DNA of 64,000 nt from Candidatus Segatella caccae (GTDB taxonomy: Bacteria > Bacteroidota > Bacteroidia > Bacteroidales > Bacteroidaceae): positions 4,400-68,399 of the forward strand of contig USOQ01000001.1 of assembly GCA_900556395.1 (NCBI GenBank), in the 5' to 3' direction. Shown piece after piece: positions 54,057-63,500 of this stretch. The stretch's first letter is position 1. Every line of letters starts with the position of its first letter. The notes beneath the pieces were generated by a model. That model had not been told where the DNA came from and did no database searches. It worked only from the letters and a program-made list of their open reading frames with translations. The position numbers and the translations under genes were made by a program.

Positions 54057-54659
54057 TTATTTTTTGTAATAACTATAATCCTCGAAGATGTGCATCACGC
54101 CGTTGGTAGGCATAATGTTGGTAGTAACCGACTTACACTGATGAGCCTTGCTGTTGCTACCAGTCTGGTTGATAACAATCTTACCTACGGCAGCCTGCCA
54201 TGGGTTCTTCCATACATTCATTGTCATCAAGCCCTCCTCACCACTAAGCATGGTGATAACAAATCGAGGTTCAACATCCAACTCACCATAAGAACTGTAG
54301 CGACCAGAGACGATGTGATAGAGCAACAGATTCTTTAATTCCTGCATATCACAGCTACTAATTTCAGTAACACCCTTGCTCTCCATGAAAGCCTTCATCG
54401 CTGTATTGTTGAGCAACAAGAAAGTGTACTGGTGTTCAGTCTGCTTGTAGTACTCGTCTACACCTGTGTACTCTAAGGCCTCCTTCAGTAGGGAGAAGTT
54501 ATCCTCATTAGAGGCTACATACTCCCATGCTGTCATATTGATATGTGGATCATCCACCTTTTGGCTATAATCATAGTCGGTCTGCAAGTCCAGATCACAA
54601 GAGGACAGCAACATCATGAAGATGCCGACCAATGAGATGTTATATAATATCTTTTTCAT
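54057..54659 (-). CDS. Fasciclin (FAS1) domain lipoprotein (PUL 3)
   Basis: A 200-residue lipoprotein (lipobox MLLSSC, Cys21) with one FAS1 domain: FSLLKEALEYTGVDEYYKQT, YTFLLLNNTAMKAFMESKG, LKNLLLYHIVSGRYSSYGEL and the H2-like C-terminal TNIMPTNGVMHIFEDYSYY. FAS1 domains mediate adhesion to proteins or glycans; their place right after SusD suggests a surface accessory binding protein. It follows SusD by 15 bp. Confidence 0.88.
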   Translation of the reverse strand: MKKILYNISLVGIFMMLLSSCDLDLQTDYDYSQKVDDPHINMTAWEYVASNEDNFSLLKEALEYTGVDEYYKQTEHQYTFLLLNNTAMKAFMESKGVTEISSCDMQELKNLLLYHIVSGRYSSYGELDVEPRFVITMLSGEEGLMTMNVWKNPWQAAVGKIVINQTGSNSKAHQCKSVTTNIMPTNGVMHIFEDYSYYKK

Positions 54660-54674
54660 ACGTCTGCTTGTTTT

Positions 54675-56132
54675 TTATTCACCGTAATAGGTATTCTGTT
54701 TAAGTTTTGGATTCTCGATAATGTGAGAGAAGTGAATAGGGAACACTTCGTTTCCATCATCCTTTAGGCCATTGATAGGACCCATCACAGCCTTCCACTT
54801 ACCCGTACGCAGCAAATCGAACCAGCGGCGGCCCTCGCCAACCAACTCAACCTGTCGCTCACGGAGGATGAACTCTACGATCTCGTCTTCAGAAGAGAAC
54901 TCTGTAGACAGAGGTGTCTGCAGACCTGCACGGTCTCTTATCTGCTTCACGAGTTCAAGAGCCTCGTCCCACTTACCCAGGCGAGCCTTAGCTTCAGCTT
55001 GAAGCAGGATCATATCAGAGTAACGATAGATAGGATAAGCAATCTCACAAGTCTTGTTAAGCGAGTTACTGATGTCGCCAGCCATAAACTTTCTCAACTC
55101 GTAACCATTCTGATAGTCTTTAGAAACCAAATCCTTGCGCAAGTCGCCCTGCATATCCTCCTGATTGAAGATATCCATGAACTTATCAGACAAGACAGCA
55201 GCACGGTTACCAGAACCAGAGAACCACTGATACATATAGCTATAGCCATTGGCGCCTACCTCGTCCATATCGAAGTGGATCAAGAAGATAAGTTCCTTTG
55301 TGGTGTACTCATCGTTATCAGGAGTGTTGTCAGATGGCTTGCGGTTCAACTCCTCAGTCAGCATAGAGCGCCATGACTGGATATTAGGAGCAAGCTGCAT
55401 AAACTTAGCGCCCTTATAATCGATAGACTTCATCTTTTCGATGGTCTGATCGGCATCCGAGTAGTTGCCCATCCACATATACACATCGGCAAGAATAGCC
55501 CAAACACCAATAATAGAAATGCGCTTGCGCTCATAGTTCTTATTACGGTTGATGAGCTTTTCTGCCTGCTTCAGGTCTGGGACAATGACGTTCTCCAAGA
55601 TATACTGAGCATCAGTACGAGGACGATAAAGGTCTTGTTCCTCTTTCTCTATTGGCTCGGTGAACAGTGGCACATCACCCCAAACACGCAAAGCATAGAA
55701 ATAGCCCAAGGCACGCATAGCATAAGCCTGACCCAAGTAGTCGTTGCGGTCACTAACGTCGGGCATATCAATCTGAGGCACATACTTGATACAGAGGTTA
55801 GCCTGGTTGATCATAGCATAGAGGTTGGTCCACTTGGCACATCTCTCATCGGTAGACATCAGGTTGTTGATAACACGAGCCTGGTCTGCCATAACAGGTG
55901 CACCTGGAGCTACGTTGTCCGAACGGAACTCACCCCAATAAAAATAATTCTCGCGCATGGTCTGACGGAAGAGACCATAGATTTCGTTCACGCCGGCTTT
56001 CGCATCACGCGCTGTCTGCCACATCTTATCTGCTGGCACCTCGCTGATAGTATCTTCCTCCAAGAAACTATTACAGCTGCAGAGCATACTCATGGCGAAA
56101 AGCAAATATATGATTCTGTTTATCTTAAACAT
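54675..56132 (-). CDS. SusD/RagB family nutrient-binding lipoprotein (PUL 3)
   Basis: A 485-residue SusD homologue (lipobox MLCSC, Cys20). Typical segments are AYAMRALGYFYALRVWGDVP, YRPRTDAQYILENVIVPDLK, RYSDMILLQAEAKARLGKWD, ERQVELVGEGRRWFDLLRTG and a C-terminal NPKLKQNTYYGE. It is encoded 11 bp after the STN-domain SusC gene and works with it at the cell surface. Confidence 0.95.
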   Translation of the reverse strand: MFKINRIIYLLFAMSMLCSCNSFLEEDTISEVPADKMWQTARDAKAGVNEIYGLFRQTMRENYFYWGEFRSDNVAPGAPVMADQARVINNLMSTDERCAKWTNLYAMINQANLCIKYVPQIDMPDVSDRNDYLGQAYAMRALGYFYALRVWGDVPLFTEPIEKEEQDLYRPRTDAQYILENVIVPDLKQAEKLINRNKNYERKRISIIGVWAILADVYMWMGNYSDADQTIEKMKSIDYKGAKFMQLAPNIQSWRSMLTEELNRKPSDNTPDNDEYTTKELIFLIHFDMDEVGANGYSYMYQWFSGSGNRAAVLSDKFMDIFNQEDMQGDLRKDLVSKDYQNGYELRKFMAGDISNSLNKTCEIAYPIYRYSDMILLQAEAKARLGKWDEALELVKQIRDRAGLQTPLSTEFSSEDEIVEFILRERQVELVGEGRRWFDLLRTGKWKAVMGPINGLKDDGNEVFPIHFSHIIENPKLKQNTYYGE

Positions 56133-56143
56133 AGTTGTATCTA

Positions 56144-59100
56144 TTAAAAGTTTGCATTAAATCCAACACCGAACTCGCGCTTTCTTGGGTAGCGATAAGA
56201 GTCCTTACCAATCTGCAATGGGTTAGAAGTAGAGAACTCTGGGTCGAATCCAGAATAGTTAGTCCAAGTCAACACATTGTTTGCAAAGAAATACACATTG
56301 AGTCTCTTCATAAAGAGCTTCTTTGCGATTGTCTGAGGGAAGTCGTAAGAGAGACGTACATTAGACAGACGAATGAAGGATGCATCTTCCAAGTAGAAAG
56401 AGTTACCCATGCGTCCATTATTATACTCATCATTGAAAGGACGAGGATAAATAGCATTGTCGCCTGGCTTTAGCCACATATTGTAGATAGTATAAGGTGA
56501 AGGGGTAGTACCATCATACTTGAACATGTTGCGGTTGTTCTCTGCAGCATTGTAGATCTTGCCACCGATGGAGTAGTAGAAGCCCAAATAGAGATTGAAG
56601 TTCTTCCACTTCACGTTGGTATTGAAACCACCTGTTACGTCAGGCATAGCGTTACCGATAACCATACGGTCATTATCATCGATAATACCATTCTCAGTTC
56701 CCTTAGGCTCCTCCCAGTTGTAGTCACCACCGCGGAAAGCCTGTCCGTTAGGCAATCTCTTCTTGTGTACCTCACCGGTATACTCCTGACCATTCAAGAG
56801 ATACTTATACTGGAACACACCATTCTCGAATACAGGAGTCAGCTGCTTCCAGTCTGAAGTAAAGGCATTGCTCTCATCGTATGGGAACACGCCCAAGCAC
56901 TTAAAGCCATAGAAGTCGCCGATGTGACCACCTTCCTGCATCCACCAGATGTCACCTTCCATATAAGCCTTGCCTTCAGCAAGTTTCTCCACTGTATTGC
57001 TGTTGCCAGAGATATTGAAAGAAGCATTCCATGTCAGGTCCTTCTTACGGATAATGTCACCAGAGATAGAGAGCTCGAAACCACGGTTGCTAATCTCACC
57101 AATGTTTTTGCGGATATAAGAGAAACCAGTCTCCTTTGGCAACTGATAGTTAGCCAACAATCCGTCTGTATATTTATAGTAGTAGTCTGCTGTTACAACC
57201 AGGCGGTTGTTAAAGAAGTTGAGGTCGAGACCCAAGTCAAACTGACGTGTCTCCTCCCACTTCAAATCTGAAGAACCGATACGGGCTGGTCTCACACCGC
57301 CCACACCGTCATAGATATTGCTTGGTGTATAAGAATAAACATACTCGTAGTTTCCAATACTCTGATTACCGGTAACACCATATGATACACGGAGCTTACC
57401 ATCGGTCATCACCTTGCGTGCGCCCTTGAGAAAAGGCTCATCAGAGAAACGCCATCCGAATGATGCAGATGGGAAATTACCCCACTTATTGTTCTTAGCA
57501 AAACGTGAAGAACCATCACGACGAACGTTCAATGTCAACAAGTAACGACGCAGATAGTCGTATGTAATACGGGTGTAGAAAGAAGCCAAAGAGTGGCGAG
57601 TTTCCACACTGCCTGTTGCAGAAAGGTCGAGGTTGGCGGCAAAAGCGTTCAGGGTATAGATATAGTCGGTAGAAGCATTCATACCGGCGATATTCTCATT
57701 TTCATAATACCATTTCTGAACGCTCATACCTGCCATACCCGTGAAGTGATGAGCACCCCAATTACGTGTGTAAGTAAAGTAGTTCTCATTCATCCAGTTC
57801 CAGTTCAAGTAATTGTAAGAGTAACCGTTGTTGCTCTTCTGCCACTCATCTGTAATCAAACTTGGAATCAATTTCTTACGTTTGTCAAGATAGAAGTTAG
57901 CATTGATGTTGGTACGGAACGACAGATGCTTGTTGAACTTAAAGTTGAAATATTGATAGAAGTTAGCTTTATACGAATTAGTAAAGTCTGTGGTATAGTT
58001 GATAAGGGCCAATGGGTTCTTCTGTCCATTGAACACACCTACAATAGAACCATCCGAATAGGTGGTGTTAAAGTAGGGACGACGACTGAGCACAGAGCTA
58101 AGCAACTGCCCCTCATTGACACCTTCCTTCTTAGAATAAGACAAAGACATACGGCTACCCATGCTCAACCACTTGCTTGGCGAATAGTCTGCATTAACAC
58201 GGGTGCTGAAACGCTGATAGCCTGTATTATCAATAATACCACGCTCATTATAGTAAGCTGTATTAACGAAATACTTCAACGCCTTAGAACCACCACCGAT
58301 ACTTACGTCTACCTCATCCTTGTTACCCACCTGGGTAATCATATCAAGATAGTCGTTATCTACATTAAAGAAGTAGTTATATGGATCCTGCAAGATGTCC
58401 ATACTCTGATCTGGATTACCACCACCATAAGTCAGGAAGTAGTTTCTGCGTGCCTGATCATAGAAGAGACGGTCGGCACGATTGGCTTGAGGAACCTTGT
58501 GTGAAAGCTTACCCCAAGAGTGGTAATACTTAACATTGATCTCTGGCTTACCTTCCTGACCACCACGAGTAGTTACGATGATCACACCATTGGCAGAACG
58601 TGAACCATAGATAGCAGCAGAGGCAGCATCCTTGAGCACTTCCACAGAAACAATATCACTTGGGTTGATGTCATCGATACTCTCCATTGGAGCACCATCT
58701 ACGATATAAAGAGGTGAAACACCTTCAGAAGAGAAGGTAGAGGTACCACGCACCTTGATGGTAGAAGACTCACCTGGCTGACCAGAACCAGATACTACCT
58801 GAACACCGGCAGTACTACCCTGCAAAGCCTCATATACGTTGGTAGCCATCTTGTTCTCAATCTCCTTAGAACTGATAGAAGAGATAGAACCAGTTACATC
58901 ACGCTTCTTCATAGTACCATAACCTACGACGATCACCTCGTCGAGTTTCTTACCTACCTGTGAGTCTTTCATCACGAGCTTCATACTCTGACCATAGACA
59001 GGCAATTTCTCGATGTCCTCCTTACCGATGTAAGAGAAGAGTAAAGGAGTCTTGCGATTGTCATCTTCCAAGGTAAACTCACCATCAAAGTTGGTGATAG

Positions 59101-59557
59101 TACCCTTACCGGTACCCTTGATACGAACGGTTACACCAATCAATGGCTCACCTTCCTCGTCGACAATAACACCAAAGACCTTGTTGACAGCAGCCTTCTG
59201 CACGGTCTGTGCTGCTTGCGCTTGCTTGCTTACAACAACAAATTTGCCATTCAACTTATACTGGAAAGGCAAACCCTTGAGAATAGCTGTCATGGCATGT
59301 GTCAAAGGCTCTTTTTTAACAGTTGCTGTCACATGATAAGCTTGAACCTCGTCGTAGGTAAAGAGCACCTTACAACCAGATTCTTTCTCCACAGTCTTCA
59401 AGGCTGTAGCCAGTGGAGTCTTGTTAAAGCTAAGAGTTAGCAACTTCTTCGTAGGGTCAGCACCATAGGCAGACTGTGCTACGAAGACAAATAACAGGGT
59501 CAAAGGTATCATCATTACTAATAACCTTGACCGAAGTTGTTTCTTCATTACACTCAT
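56144..59557 (-). CDS. SusC/RagA TonB-dependent transporter with N-terminal STN signalling domain (PUL 3)
   Basis: A 1137-residue transporter: signal peptide (about 1-32, start MSVMKKQ at 59557 or MKK at 59548), STN domain (about 38-115, LTLSFNKTPLATALKTVEKE, SGCKVLFTYDEVQ), carboxypeptidase-regulatory-like domain (GEPLIGVTVRIKGTGKGTIT), TonB-box region LDEVIVVGYGTMKKRDVTGS, plug (KVRGTSTFSSEGVSPLYIVD) and barrel ending GVGFNANF. STN domains contact FecR anti-sigma factors, matching the FecR/ECF pair downstream at 45298-47022. It heads PUL 3. Confidence 0.97.
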   Translation of the reverse strand: MSVMKKQLRSRLLVMMIPLTLLFVFVAQSAYGADPTKKLLTLSFNKTPLATALKTVEKESGCKVLFTYDEVQAYHVTATVKKEPLTHAMTAILKGLPFQYKLNGKFVVVSKQAQAAQTVQKAAVNKVFGVIVDEEGEPLIGVTVRIKGTGKGTITNFDGEFTLEDDNRKTPLLFSYIGKEDIEKLPVYGQSMKLVMKDSQVGKKLDEVIVVGYGTMKKRDVTGSISSISSKEIENKMATNVYEALQGSTAGVQVVSGSGQPGESSTIKVRGTSTFSSEGVSPLYIVDGAPMESIDDINPSDIVSVEVLKDAASAAIYGSRSANGVIIVTTRGGQEGKPEINVKYYHSWGKLSHKVPQANRADRLFYDQARRNYFLTYGGGNPDQSMDILQDPYNYFFNVDNDYLDMITQVGNKDEVDVSIGGGSKALKYFVNTAYYNERGIIDNTGYQRFSTRVNADYSPSKWLSMGSRMSLSYSKKEGVNEGQLLSSVLSRRPYFNTTYSDGSIVGVFNGQKNPLALINYTTDFTNSYKANFYQYFNFKFNKHLSFRTNINANFYLDKRKKLIPSLITDEWQKSNNGYSYNYLNWNWMNENYFTYTRNWGAHHFTGMAGMSVQKWYYENENIAGMNASTDYIYTLNAFAANLDLSATGSVETRHSLASFYTRITYDYLRRYLLTLNVRRDGSSRFAKNNKWGNFPSASFGWRFSDEPFLKGARKVMTDGKLRVSYGVTGNQSIGNYEYVYSYTPSNIYDGVGGVRPARIGSSDLKWEETRQFDLGLDLNFFNNRLVVTADYYYKYTDGLLANYQLPKETGFSYIRKNIGEISNRGFELSISGDIIRKKDLTWNASFNISGNSNTVEKLAEGKAYMEGDIWWMQEGGHIGDFYGFKCLGVFPYDESNAFTSDWKQLTPVFENGVFQYKYLLNGQEYTGEVHKKRLPNGQAFRGGDYNWEEPKGTENGIIDDNDRMVIGNAMPDVTGGFNTNVKWKNFNLYLGFYYSIGGKIYNAAENNRNMFKYDGTTPSPYTIYNMWLKPGDNAIYPRPFNDEYNNGRMGNSFYLEDASFIRLSNVRLSYDFPQTIAKKLFMKRLNVYFFANNVLTWTNYSGFDPEFSTSNPLQIGKDSYRYPRKREFGVGFNANF

Positions 59558-59852
59558 GTTAATAGATGAATAGATTTATTTTTAAATAATTAACTAATCA
59601 TGAATATAACGAAGAAGGATATGTTATGGTCCCTAAAAAATAAAAAAATATTCAATTTTTATTTTTCTTCTCTTTTTATGGTATGCATAACGCCATAAGT
59701 TTCTCACAGGATAGAGGTAAAAGATGTTGTAGGAATGAAAGAAATCTATTCTATCATAAAAAAATGATTCTTCCGCTCTATGAACACATCATAAAACAGA
59801 AGAACCACATCCTTGCTCTTCGAGAATAGCGATGAAACTCCAATAAGTAACT
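59558..59852. other. Upstream region of PUL 3
   Basis: About 295 bp of AT-rich sequence with no gene. No housekeeping-type TAnnTTTG promoter is obvious, consistent with use of the ECF sigma factor. A dyad TTATGG-11 bp-CCATAA lies at 59676-59698 and is a possible regulatory site. Confidence 0.45.
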
Positions 59853-61001
59853 TTACTTGCCGTCTTTTACAGCATTATAGGTAACGATCACTTCCTCCCC
59901 TGCTTGAATCCACAGGCGATAATGGTCTTTACCCACATACTTCTCTATCTCGCCTACATTAGTCTTAGGAGGACGAGAAGTGGAGAAATATAGATAGCCA
60001 CTACCAGCCGTGGCTGATATCCGTATCTCATCAGCATCCATATAGACAGATATTTCTCCTTGTGGCACTGGAATTCTACCCTCTACAAACTGCAAACCTC
60101 CCAACGCTGGACGTATTTCAAACTCCTCGTAGCCTGGTTTCACTGGGTTTACACCCAAGAAATATTTGGTTAAGAGATAGACGGGGCTTACAAACCATGT
60201 GTGACTCAAGCTCATGCCATAAGGGTATGAAGACATCGACTGAGAATAAATAGAGCTATTATACAACTCCTTGATGCGTTCAAGAACAGATGTTAGATTG
60301 CCCAACAAACTCATAGCTACGAGTTCATAGAACTGCATAAAGGGAGTAGTAAAAGGCTTGACTGACTGACTATAGATGACACTCTTAGCAACCTCCTGCT
60401 TCTGCGATTCCGTGAGATAGTCGAAAAAGATAGCAAACAGATTAGAATGTCGAGTGATTCGCCTACTACGCTTTCCATCTACGACACTATGTACCAACGC
60501 ATGTCGCTTCTCGTCCCAAAAGGTAGGAAGAAGCTGCCTGCGGAGCTGAGTAAAGAGTCGGAAATAACGCTCTTCATCGGCTTTCTTTTCCAACAAGTGA
60601 GCACAGAGAGCCATCGTTTCCAAACATTTACAATAGAGAATCTGCTCAAAAGACAAGACACCCTTACGTTCAGAAGCCTTGGGTGACCAGTCTACGTAGA
60701 CTTGGTCGCCTTTATGTACTTGTATCATTCCCTGAGCATCAGTACGCGAAAGACAAAAGCTAATAAACGAGCGCATACGTGGATAGACTTTCTGCACAAA
60801 CATTTTATCGCCCGTATACATATAGCTATCATATATATTAAGAAACCAACAAAAGGTGCGATCAGCAACAACACTAACTTGTGCCGTTACAGATTCCTTG
60901 TCGGCAAATTGGCGAATGGCACGCATGCAATCCTCCCAAATATCATTAATTATTGGGTCGCTACAATGGAATGTGGCTGATATATTTCTTGATACCATCA
61001 A
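59853..61001 (-). CDS. Shortened GH78-like (alpha-L-rhamnosidase-type) protein lacking the catalytic segment
   Basis: A 382-residue protein without a signal peptide. It matches the C-terminal (alpha/alpha)6 domain of GH78-like enzymes: FHCSDPIINDIWEDCM, TFCWFLNIYDSYMYTGDKMF, SFEQILYCKCLETMALCA, SYPYGMSLSHTWFVSPVYLL and the closing beta-sandwich (YEEFEIRPALGGLQFVEGRI). The N-terminal beta domains (several hundred residues in full-length members) are absent. About 50 residues seem to be missing between Cys25 and Arg27, exactly where relatives carry the DGxKRDRxVWxGD catalytic-acid block. It may be inactive or have a new, non-hydrolytic role. The deletion is inferred from memory of the family. 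Confidence 0.65.
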   Translation of the reverse strand: MMVSRNISATFHCSDPIINDIWEDCMRAIRQFADKESVTAQVSVVADRTFCWFLNIYDSYMYTGDKMFVQKVYPRMRSFISFCLSRTDAQGMIQVHKGDQVYVDWSPKASERKGVLSFEQILYCKCLETMALCAHLLEKKADEERYFRLFTQLRRQLLPTFWDEKRHALVHSVVDGKRSRRITRHSNLFAIFFDYLTESQKQEVAKSVIYSQSVKPFTTPFMQFYELVAMSLLGNLTSVLERIKELYNSSIYSQSMSSYPYGMSLSHTWFVSPVYLLTKYFLGVNPVKPGYEEFEIRPALGGLQFVEGRIPVPQGEISVYMDADEIRISATAGSGYLYFSTSRPPKTNVGEIEKYVGKDHYRLWIQAGEEVIVTYNAVKDGK

Positions 61002-61085
61002 TTTAGGTTATGTCGATTAGTTCTTAAATGATTGTTCTGTAGATTGTTTTGTGTGATGCTCATAGTATATACATCCAAGGGCGGC

Positions 61086-62132
61086 TTATCGCTGTATGCG
61101 CCCGCCCGATGATGTCATATTGGTTATTATCTCTTCTTCTGTTACCAAGTTCTGATCACCTGGCACCGTATTCTTCAGCGCACTTGCCGAGAGAGAGAAG
61201 TCAAGACATTTCTGATTATCGTCAGCCCACTTGAGGTTGGCATGCAGATAAGCGGCTATGAAAGCATCACCCACACCCATAGGGTCGATAATAGGCTGTA
61301 TGTCATAGATCTTTGTCGTATAGAGAGCATCTGCCACAGCATCGTAGAGCACACCTGTAAGGGTGTGATGACTACTTGCTATCTGGTTTCTTACAGCCAT
61401 CACCATCTTCTTGCACTTAGGGAAGAGCTGGTGCATACGGCGAAAATAAGCAAGATAAGCCTCTCTGTCCATCTCGTAATCAGCATCCAATGCCTCGAAG
61501 GGGATATGCTTTTCACCACTTGCCACCTCCCACTCATTCTGGTCGCCAAAGATGATATCGCTATATTGCATCATGCGATAGAGCACATCGTGTGGTTGGA
61601 GTCCATACCCCCATAGATTTTTACGATAGTTTATATCGCAAGAGACGGTGAGCCCCTTCTTCACTGCCAGTTCAAGAGCATCCATCGTTGTCTCCATGGC
61701 ATCACGGCTGATGGCACACGTAATACCAGAGCTGTGAAATACACCAGCGTCGTCAAGAATCTTTTCCCATTTAATCATACCTCGCTTGAGGGTATAAAAA
61801 GAAGAATCCTTACGATCGTACACAACACGAGAGTTACGCATGGCTACGGCTTCCTCAAAATAGTAGGTACCCAACCTTTCACCTCCTTTCACAACATGAG
61901 AAACATTGAGATTGTATTCACGGAGGTGCATCAGAGCAGCTTCACCCATCGGTCCGTAAGGCACACGTGTCACATACTCCACGCGGTCGCCCATAAAGGC
62001 CAAAGACACGGCAGCATTAGCTTCGCTACCACCATAGTTTCCTTCAAAACGGTGTCCTTGAAAAAGACGTTGATAACCGGGCTTAGAAAGCCTGATCATG
62101 ATTTCTCCGAACGTAACAATCTTTGTACTCAT
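61086..62132 (-). CDS. PfkB-family sugar kinase, 2-dehydro-3-deoxygluconokinase-like
   Basis: A 348-residue ribokinase-like enzyme: VTFGEIMIRLSKPGYQRLFQ at the N-terminus, GGSEANAAVSLAFMGDRVEY, VSCDINYRKNLWGYG and the catalytic motif PIIDPMGVGDAFIAAYLHAN, with GVGD in place of the commoner GAGD. FEGNYGGSEAN and the C-terminal layout fit KDG kinases of pectin/alginate and glucuronate catabolism. It lies between the GH78-like gene and ackA, each about 80 bp away, on the same strand; KDG kinase plus GH78-like suggests a pectin-type origin, but this is inference. Confidence 0.85.
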   Translation of the reverse strand: MSTKIVTFGEIMIRLSKPGYQRLFQGHRFEGNYGGSEANAAVSLAFMGDRVEYVTRVPYGPMGEAALMHLREYNLNVSHVVKGGERLGTYYFEEAVAMRNSRVVYDRKDSSFYTLKRGMIKWEKILDDAGVFHSSGITCAISRDAMETTMDALELAVKKGLTVSCDINYRKNLWGYGLQPHDVLYRMMQYSDIIFGDQNEWEVASGEKHIPFEALDADYEMDREAYLAYFRRMHQLFPKCKKMVMAVRNQIASSHHTLTGVLYDAVADALYTTKIYDIQPIIDPMGVGDAFIAAYLHANLKWADDNQKCLDFSLSASALKNTVPGDQNLVTEEEIITNMTSSGGRIQR

Positions 62133-62160
62133 TTTCGTGTTGTGTTTTTTATGAAGAATG

Positions 62161-62197
62161 AAAGGGCACGGTATCTTGACAGCACCGTACCCTTTTC
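62161..62197 (-). terminator. Terminator of ackA
   Basis: Inverted arms AAGGG-ACGGT/ACCGT-CCCTT with a 12-nt loop, 15 bp beyond the ackA stop; on the minus strand the flanking tract is less T-rich than usual. Confidence 0.6.
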
Positions 62198-62211
62198 TCG
62201 TATATTAAAAA

Positions 62212-63411
62212 TTACTTAGTAACCAATTCCATTGTATCGCGAGCGATAACAATTTCCTCATCAGTAGGAACTACCACAACCTTCACCTTACTGTCATCGG
62301 TAGAGATGATAGCTTCCTTGCCGTGAATGGTATCATTCACCTCCTTGTTGATCTTAACACCTAAGAACTCAAGGCCCTTGCAAGAATCTTCACGAAGGTC
62401 GGTCTGGTTCTCACCTACACCTGCAGTGAAGACGATGGCATCAACACCACCCATAGCAGCAGCGTAAGCACCAATATACTTCTTGATGCGATACTCGTAC
62501 ATGCGGAGTGCCAGAAGTGCTTTCTCGTTGCCCTCATTGGCAGCCTTCTCTATATCACGCATATCCGAAGAAATGCCTGTGATACCGAGCACACCACTCT
62601 TCTTGTTCAGGAAGTCGGCCATCTCCTGTGGTTTCATGTTCAACTTGTCCATCAGGTAGGTAACAGCAGAAGCATCGATATCACCACAACGTGAGCCCAT
62701 CATCAAACCAGCCAATGGAGTCAAGCCCATAGAGGTATCCATTACCTTACCATTCAATACAGCAGCGATAGAACCACCATTACCAATGTGACAAGTGATG
62801 ATCTTAGAATTGTTCTGGTCGAGGCCGAGGATTTCGCATACACGCTTAGAAACATAGCGGTGAGATGTACCGTGGAAACCATAGCGACGAACATGATACT
62901 TCTCGTACAACTCGTAAGGAATAGCATAGAGATAAGCGTAGTCAGGCATGGTACTATGGAATGCGTTATCAAATACGCAAACCTGTGGTGTACCAGGCAT
63001 CAATGCGTCAACGGCACGAATACCCTTCAGGTGACCTGCGTTATGAACAGGAGCGAGGTCGCAAAGCTCCTCGATACCATCCTCTACGCTCTTGTCTACG
63101 ATGACACTCTCCTTGTACTTATCACCACCCTGCACAACACGATGTCCTACAGCGTCGATTTCCTTCAGGTCCTTGATGGCACCAATCTCTGGATCGAGAA
63201 GGCACTTAAACACGAAGTTAACACCCTCTTTGTGGTCGGGCATATCGTGCATAATCTGCTTTTTCTCACCATTAGGCAATGTCACCTTGATGAATGCGTT
63301 GTCGAGACCGATACGCTCTACACCACCCTGAGCCAATACAGACTCATCATCCATATTGTATAACTTGTACTTGATAGATGAACTACCACAGTTCAGAACC
63401 AATACTTTCAT
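62212..63411 (-). CDS. ackA: Acetate kinase
   Basis: A 399-residue kinase that makes ATP and acetate from acetyl phosphate. The motifs are complete: MKVLVLNCGSSSIKYKLYNM, DAVGHRVVQGGDKYKESVIV, YGFHGTSHRYVSKRVCEILG, KIITCHIGNGGSIAAVLNGK and TAGVGENQTDLREDSC. Cytoplasmic, normal length. It lies 89 bp downstream of pta, with a short repeat (63464-63494) between, forming the usual Pta-AckA pair for acetate production. Confidence 0.98.
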   Translation of the reverse strand: MKVLVLNCGSSSIKYKLYNMDDESVLAQGGVERIGLDNAFIKVTLPNGEKKQIMHDMPDHKEGVNFVFKCLLDPEIGAIKDLKEIDAVGHRVVQGGDKYKESVIVDKSVEDGIEELCDLAPVHNAGHLKGIRAVDALMPGTPQVCVFDNAFHSTMPDYAYLYAIPYELYEKYHVRRYGFHGTSHRYVSKRVCEILGLDQNNSKIITCHIGNGGSIAAVLNGKVMDTSMGLTPLAGLMMGSRCGDIDASAVTYLMDKLNMKPQEMADFLNKKSGVLGITGISSDMRDIEKAANEGNEKALLALRMYEYRIKKYIGAYAAAMGGVDAIVFTAGVGENQTDLREDSCKGLEFLGVKINKEVNDTIHGKEAIISTDDSKVKVVVVPTDEEIVIARDTMELVTK

Positions 63412-63463
63412 AATAATGTTAAATATTAATTGTTTAATGTTTTCTTAAAGTACGAAGGGTATC

Positions 63464-63494
63464 GGATTCTTCACTCTTCGTTCTTCACTCTTCA
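63464..63494 (-). repeat. Short GTGAAGA-type dispersed repeat between pta and ackA
   Basis: Reads GGATTCTTCACTCTTCG, TTCTTCACTCTTCATTC on the plus strand, the same family as 10975-11006 and 21464-21496. Confidence 0.75.
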
Positions 63495-63500
63495 TTCAAT

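Noticed and set aside
57593..58504. Open frame of about 300 codons opposite the PUL 3 SusC gene
   Set aside because: Antisense to the plug and barrel of a clear TonB-dependent transporter, with no start-site signals.
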